Positions 6,613 to 8,232 of a stretch of 8,232 nucleotides of DNA are shown piece after piece. This stretch comes from Aquimarina sp. Lineage in GTDB: Bacteria; Bacteroidota; Bacteroidia; Flavobacteriales; Flavobacteriaceae. A program made the position numbers and the translations under genes. Location of the stretch: assembly GCA_020628975.1 (NCBI GenBank), contig JAHDEF010000074.1:1-8232 (forward strand), read 5' to 3'. Under the pieces are notes generated by a model. That model did no database searches, was not told where the DNA came from, and was given only the letters and a program-made list of their open reading frames with translations. Each line of letters opens with the position of its first letter. The stretch's first letter is position 1.

Positions 6613-7257
6613 TTGATAAAAATTAAAAACGTACGAGTTGTTTTACTGATGTTTAGTTTCAGTATCATAACAAGTTGTAGAATTAATTTCAATCAGTACA
6701 GTTCAAAAACCAAAACGATTCGTTATGAATCAGAAACAAAGTTAGCACCCTTTTTTGCCCAAGACCAGTACCCACAACCTACGCCTTTAGAAAACGTAGT
6801 TTTTCTAGATAAAGATTATATCGGATTTAAAGAAGCTTTAGCTTTTAAAGAATCACAAGGTCGTTATGGTGTCGTTAATAAATATGGTTATTTGGGCAAG
6901 TATCAATTTGGAAAAGGAACCTTAGATTTGATAGGTATCCGCAATTCACAGAAATTTTTACAAAATCCTGAATTACAAGAGCGCGCATTTTATGCCAATC
7001 TTTCACGTAATAAATGGATTTTAAGAAGAGAAATTAAACGTTATTCCAATTCTTGGATGCGTGGTGTATATGTAACCGAATCAGGTATTTTAGCAGCAGC
7101 ACACCTTGTAGGGCCTGGTGCTGTCAAAAAATACTTAAGAAGCTATGGTAAAAACACTTTCGAAGATGCTTTTGGTACTACAGTTGTCGATTATTTAAAG
7201 AAATTTAAGTCATACGATATTTCGGAGGTTATTAGTGACCGAAAAGCTAAAGCATAA
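6613..7257 (+). CDS. Lysozyme-like (lytic transglycosylase-type) lipoprotein, probable TTG start
   Basis: The body of this protein resembles flavobacterial proteins that I recall annotated as peptidoglycan-binding LysM or transglycosylase-like proteins. From 6613 it has 214 residues. A basic start (IKIKNVR) and a hydrophobic stretch end in SFSIITSC, so Cys22 is the likely lipidated residue. The catalytic region has GFKEALAFKESQGRYG (71-86), where Glu80 corresponds to the catalytic Glu of lysozyme-fold SLT domains (ESGG). It continues with YGYLGKYQFG (91-100), the counterpart of GAxGLMQ, and ILAAAHLVGPGAVKKYL (159-175), the counterpart of AYNAGPG. It probably cleaves glycan strands from the periplasmic side of a membrane; no LysM repeat is seen. 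No ATG is in frame upstream of the signal peptide. The start is either TTG 6613 or, if one T of the T6 run is extra, ATG 6606. The far TTG at 6544 would add 23 residues before the signal peptide. Confidence 0.82.
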   Translation: MIKIKNVRVVLLMFSFSIITSCRINFNQYSSKTKTIRYESETKLAPFFAQDQYPQPTPLENVVFLDKDYIGFKEALAFKESQGRYGVVNKYGYLGKYQFGKGTLDLIGIRNSQKFLQNPELQERAFYANLSRNKWILRREIKRYSNSWMRGVYVTESGILAAAHLVGPGAVKKYLRSYGKNTFEDAFGTTVVDYLKKFKSYDISEVISDRKAKA

Positions 7258-7264
7258 TTTTAAT

Positions 7265-7304
7265 TAAAAAGAGCGCTCAAGCAAGTATAGTATAGCGCAA
7301 TTTT
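7265..7304 (+). terminator. Possible weak terminator after the lysozyme-like gene
   Basis: GCGCT (7273-7277) pairs with AGCGC (7294-7298), flanked by an A-run before and AATTTT after, which can extend the stem past a small internal loop. The 16-base loop is large and the T-run is short. The gap 7258-7378 otherwise holds only the promoter of the next gene. Confidence 0.3.
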
Positions 7305-7344
7305 AAATATATTGAAAATAGCAGCACTAAGCTTACCCGTTGTA

Positions 7345-7375
7345 TTGTAGGGTCTTCAAAATCAATGTACATTTG
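7345..7375 (+). promoter_or_regulatory. Promoter of the DUF4159 gene, implying a leaderless or nearly leaderless mRNA
   Basis: A TTG (7345-7347) and TACATTTG (7368-7375, exact TAnnTTTG) are separated by 20 bases, close to the 17-19 reported for Flavobacterium. The -7 box ends three bases before the ATG at 7379, so transcription should begin at or within a few bases of the start codon. Confidence 0.5.
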
Positions 7376-7378
7376 AGT

Positions 7379-8038
7379 ATGAAGAAAAATTTCCTGCAAA
7401 TTATTAAAATTGGTATTTTCCTTTTTGTAGCTATTCCCAGTCTTTATGGGCAACAAGTAGCTGTTTTACATTATAATGGTGGTGGCGATTGGTACGCAAA
7501 CCCAACAGCTTTACCCAATTTAGTTAACTTCTGTAATACCAATATCAAAACGACTATTGATACCAAAGTTGAAGAAGTAGCCCCCAATAATTTCGATCTT
7601 TTTCAGTACCCATACATTCATGCTACAGGTCATGGTAACATTCTTTTTGATACTAATGAAATAACTGCTTTAAGAGCTTATTTGAATGCTGGAGGATTTT
7701 TGCATATTGACGATAATTATGGAATGAAAAAGTTTGTACTTCGAGAAGTAAAAAAGCTTTTTCCTGATCAAGAATTGGTAGAAATTGGTACAGACCACCC
7801 GATATTTGATGGCGTTTATAAGTTCCCTAAAGGTTTACCAAAAATTCATGAACACGATGGCAAGCAACCACAAGCATTGGGGATTTTATTGAACGGTCGT
7901 TTAGCGCTACTAATTACTTTGGAAAGTGATTTAGGTGATGGTTGGGAAGACCCCGAGGTTCATAATGATACCCAAGAAATTCGCACAGCAGCATTACATA
8001 TGGGGGCAAATATTATTAATTATGCCTTTTCTTACTAA
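7379..8038 (+). CDS. Secreted DUF4159-family protein
   Basis: The 219-residue protein has a signal peptide (MKKNFLQIIK plus a hydrophobic core, cleavage near LYG-QQ at 24/25) and a single domain that I recognise as DUF4159. Notable segments are VAVLHYNGGGDWYANP (27-42), YIHATGHGNILF (79-90), LRAYLNAGGFLHIDDNYG (98-115), IGTDHPIFDGVYKFPKGLPKIHEHDG (136-161) and LESDLGDGWEDPEVHND (181-197). The alternating hydrophobic strands with GG-F-L-H-I-D-D recall the Rossmann-like glutamine-amidotransferase/ThuA fold, but the family has no established activity that I can state. Conserved His and Asp residues could bind metal or substrate; this is speculation. The ATG at 7379 is chosen over the TTG at 7340 because it begins exactly at the signal peptide. 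The stop at 8036-8038 directly abuts the next start codon, so the two genes are likely cotranscribed. Confidence 0.9.
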   Translation: MKKNFLQIIKIGIFLFVAIPSLYGQQVAVLHYNGGGDWYANPTALPNLVNFCNTNIKTTIDTKVEEVAPNNFDLFQYPYIHATGHGNILFDTNEITALRAYLNAGGFLHIDDNYGMKKFVLREVKKLFPDQELVEIGTDHPIFDGVYKFPKGLPKIHEHDGKQPQALGILLNGRLALLITLESDLGDGWEDPEVHNDTQEIRTAALHMGANIINYAFSY

Positions 8039-8232
8039 ATGAGTTTGCAAAAAACACACTACAATACTAGTTTCATTTCGCACAATCATTCTATTATTTT
8101 GTGCTGTAATGGTATATCGAGTCCTGCGAATATGGGGAGTATTTTTCGTTTAGCAGATGCTTTTGGAATTGAAAAAATATTATTTGACATCGAACGCGTA
8201 GATATCACTAGCGCTCGATTGCGCAGAACAGC
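8039..8232 (+). CDS. SpoU/TrmH-family RNA 2'-O-methyltransferase (N-terminal part, cut by window edge)
   Basis: Translation starts at the ATG immediately after the preceding TAA (TAAATG) and stays open for 64 codons to the window edge. Residues 23-47 carry the SpoU motif 1 pattern: NGISSPANMGSIFRLADAFG, with Asn31 and Arg37 as the conserved polar residues, followed by IEKILF. This family of trefoil-knot enzymes methylates the ribose 2'-OH of tRNA or rRNA using S-adenosylmethionine. The short N-terminus before motif 1 fits the single-domain TrmH/TrmL-like members rather than those with an extra L30e-like domain. The RNA target cannot be decided from this fragment, and SAM-binding motifs 2 and 3 lie outside the window. 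Confidence 0.88.
   Translation, partial: MSLQKTHYNTSFISHNHSIILCCNGISSPANMGSIFRLADAFGIEKILFDIERVDITSARLRRT

Noticed and set aside
6606..6626. Six-codon upstream open frame ATG...TAA before the lysozyme-like lipoprotein
   Set aside because: It overlaps the start region and is better explained as an out-of-frame ATG next to a T homopolymer; there is no sign of a leader-peptide function.
7271..7278. 8-bp palindrome GAGCGCTC
   Set aside because: It is short and has no loop; part of it is used in the weak terminator candidate, and a separate operator cannot be supported.

Overview
The window looks like chromosomal DNA of a member of the Bacteroidota, most likely family Flavobacteriaceae. The evidence is low GC, very A-rich starts without Shine-Dalgarno sequences, several TAnnTTTG (-7 type) promoter boxes, a lipoprotein with a Cys-Ser-Asp-Asp-Asp-Asp surface-export signal, and protein sequences typical of flavobacteria (TrmD, HtrA, DapF, MltG, a DUF4159 protein). 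I cannot assign a genus.

Left half, all on the minus strand (read right to left): an HtrA/DegP-type periplasmic protease (2499-3947) ends in a strong intrinsic terminator (2441-2471). It is followed by a small coiled-coil membrane protein of unknown function (1811-2392), the tRNA m1G37 methyltransferase TrmD (1058-1735), and a surface lipoprotein (start at 964) that runs off the left edge. This lipoprotein is built from tandem 109-residue (327-bp) repeats. It is the main gene in the first 960 bases, and because it is open at the edge it is easily missed; the long plus-strand frame there is only its antisense shadow.

Right half, all on the plus strand, starting from a 178-bp divergent intergenic region (3948-4125): dapF, a GNAT acetyltransferase and mltG form a compact set with short overlaps (7 bp and 11 bp). 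A lysozyme-like lipoprotein with an unusual start follows, then a secreted DUF4159 protein, and directly against its stop codon the beginning of a SpoU/TrmH-type RNA methyltransferase cut off by the right edge.

The theme is cell-envelope maintenance: DapF makes meso-diaminopimelate for peptidoglycan, MltG cuts nascent glycan strands, the lysozyme-like lipoprotein probably also acts on glycan, and HtrA handles misfolded periplasmic protein. An RNA methyltransferase gene lies toward each end (trmD and the SpoU gene). I see no CRISPR array, insertion sequence, tRNA, rRNA or phage gene, and no gene-free stretch over 300 bases. I do not see a convincing new multi-gene system. The most useful leads are the repeat lipoprotein, the uncharacterised coiled-coil membrane protein, the start-site anomaly of the lysozyme-like lipoprotein, and the apparently leaderless DUF4159 gene.
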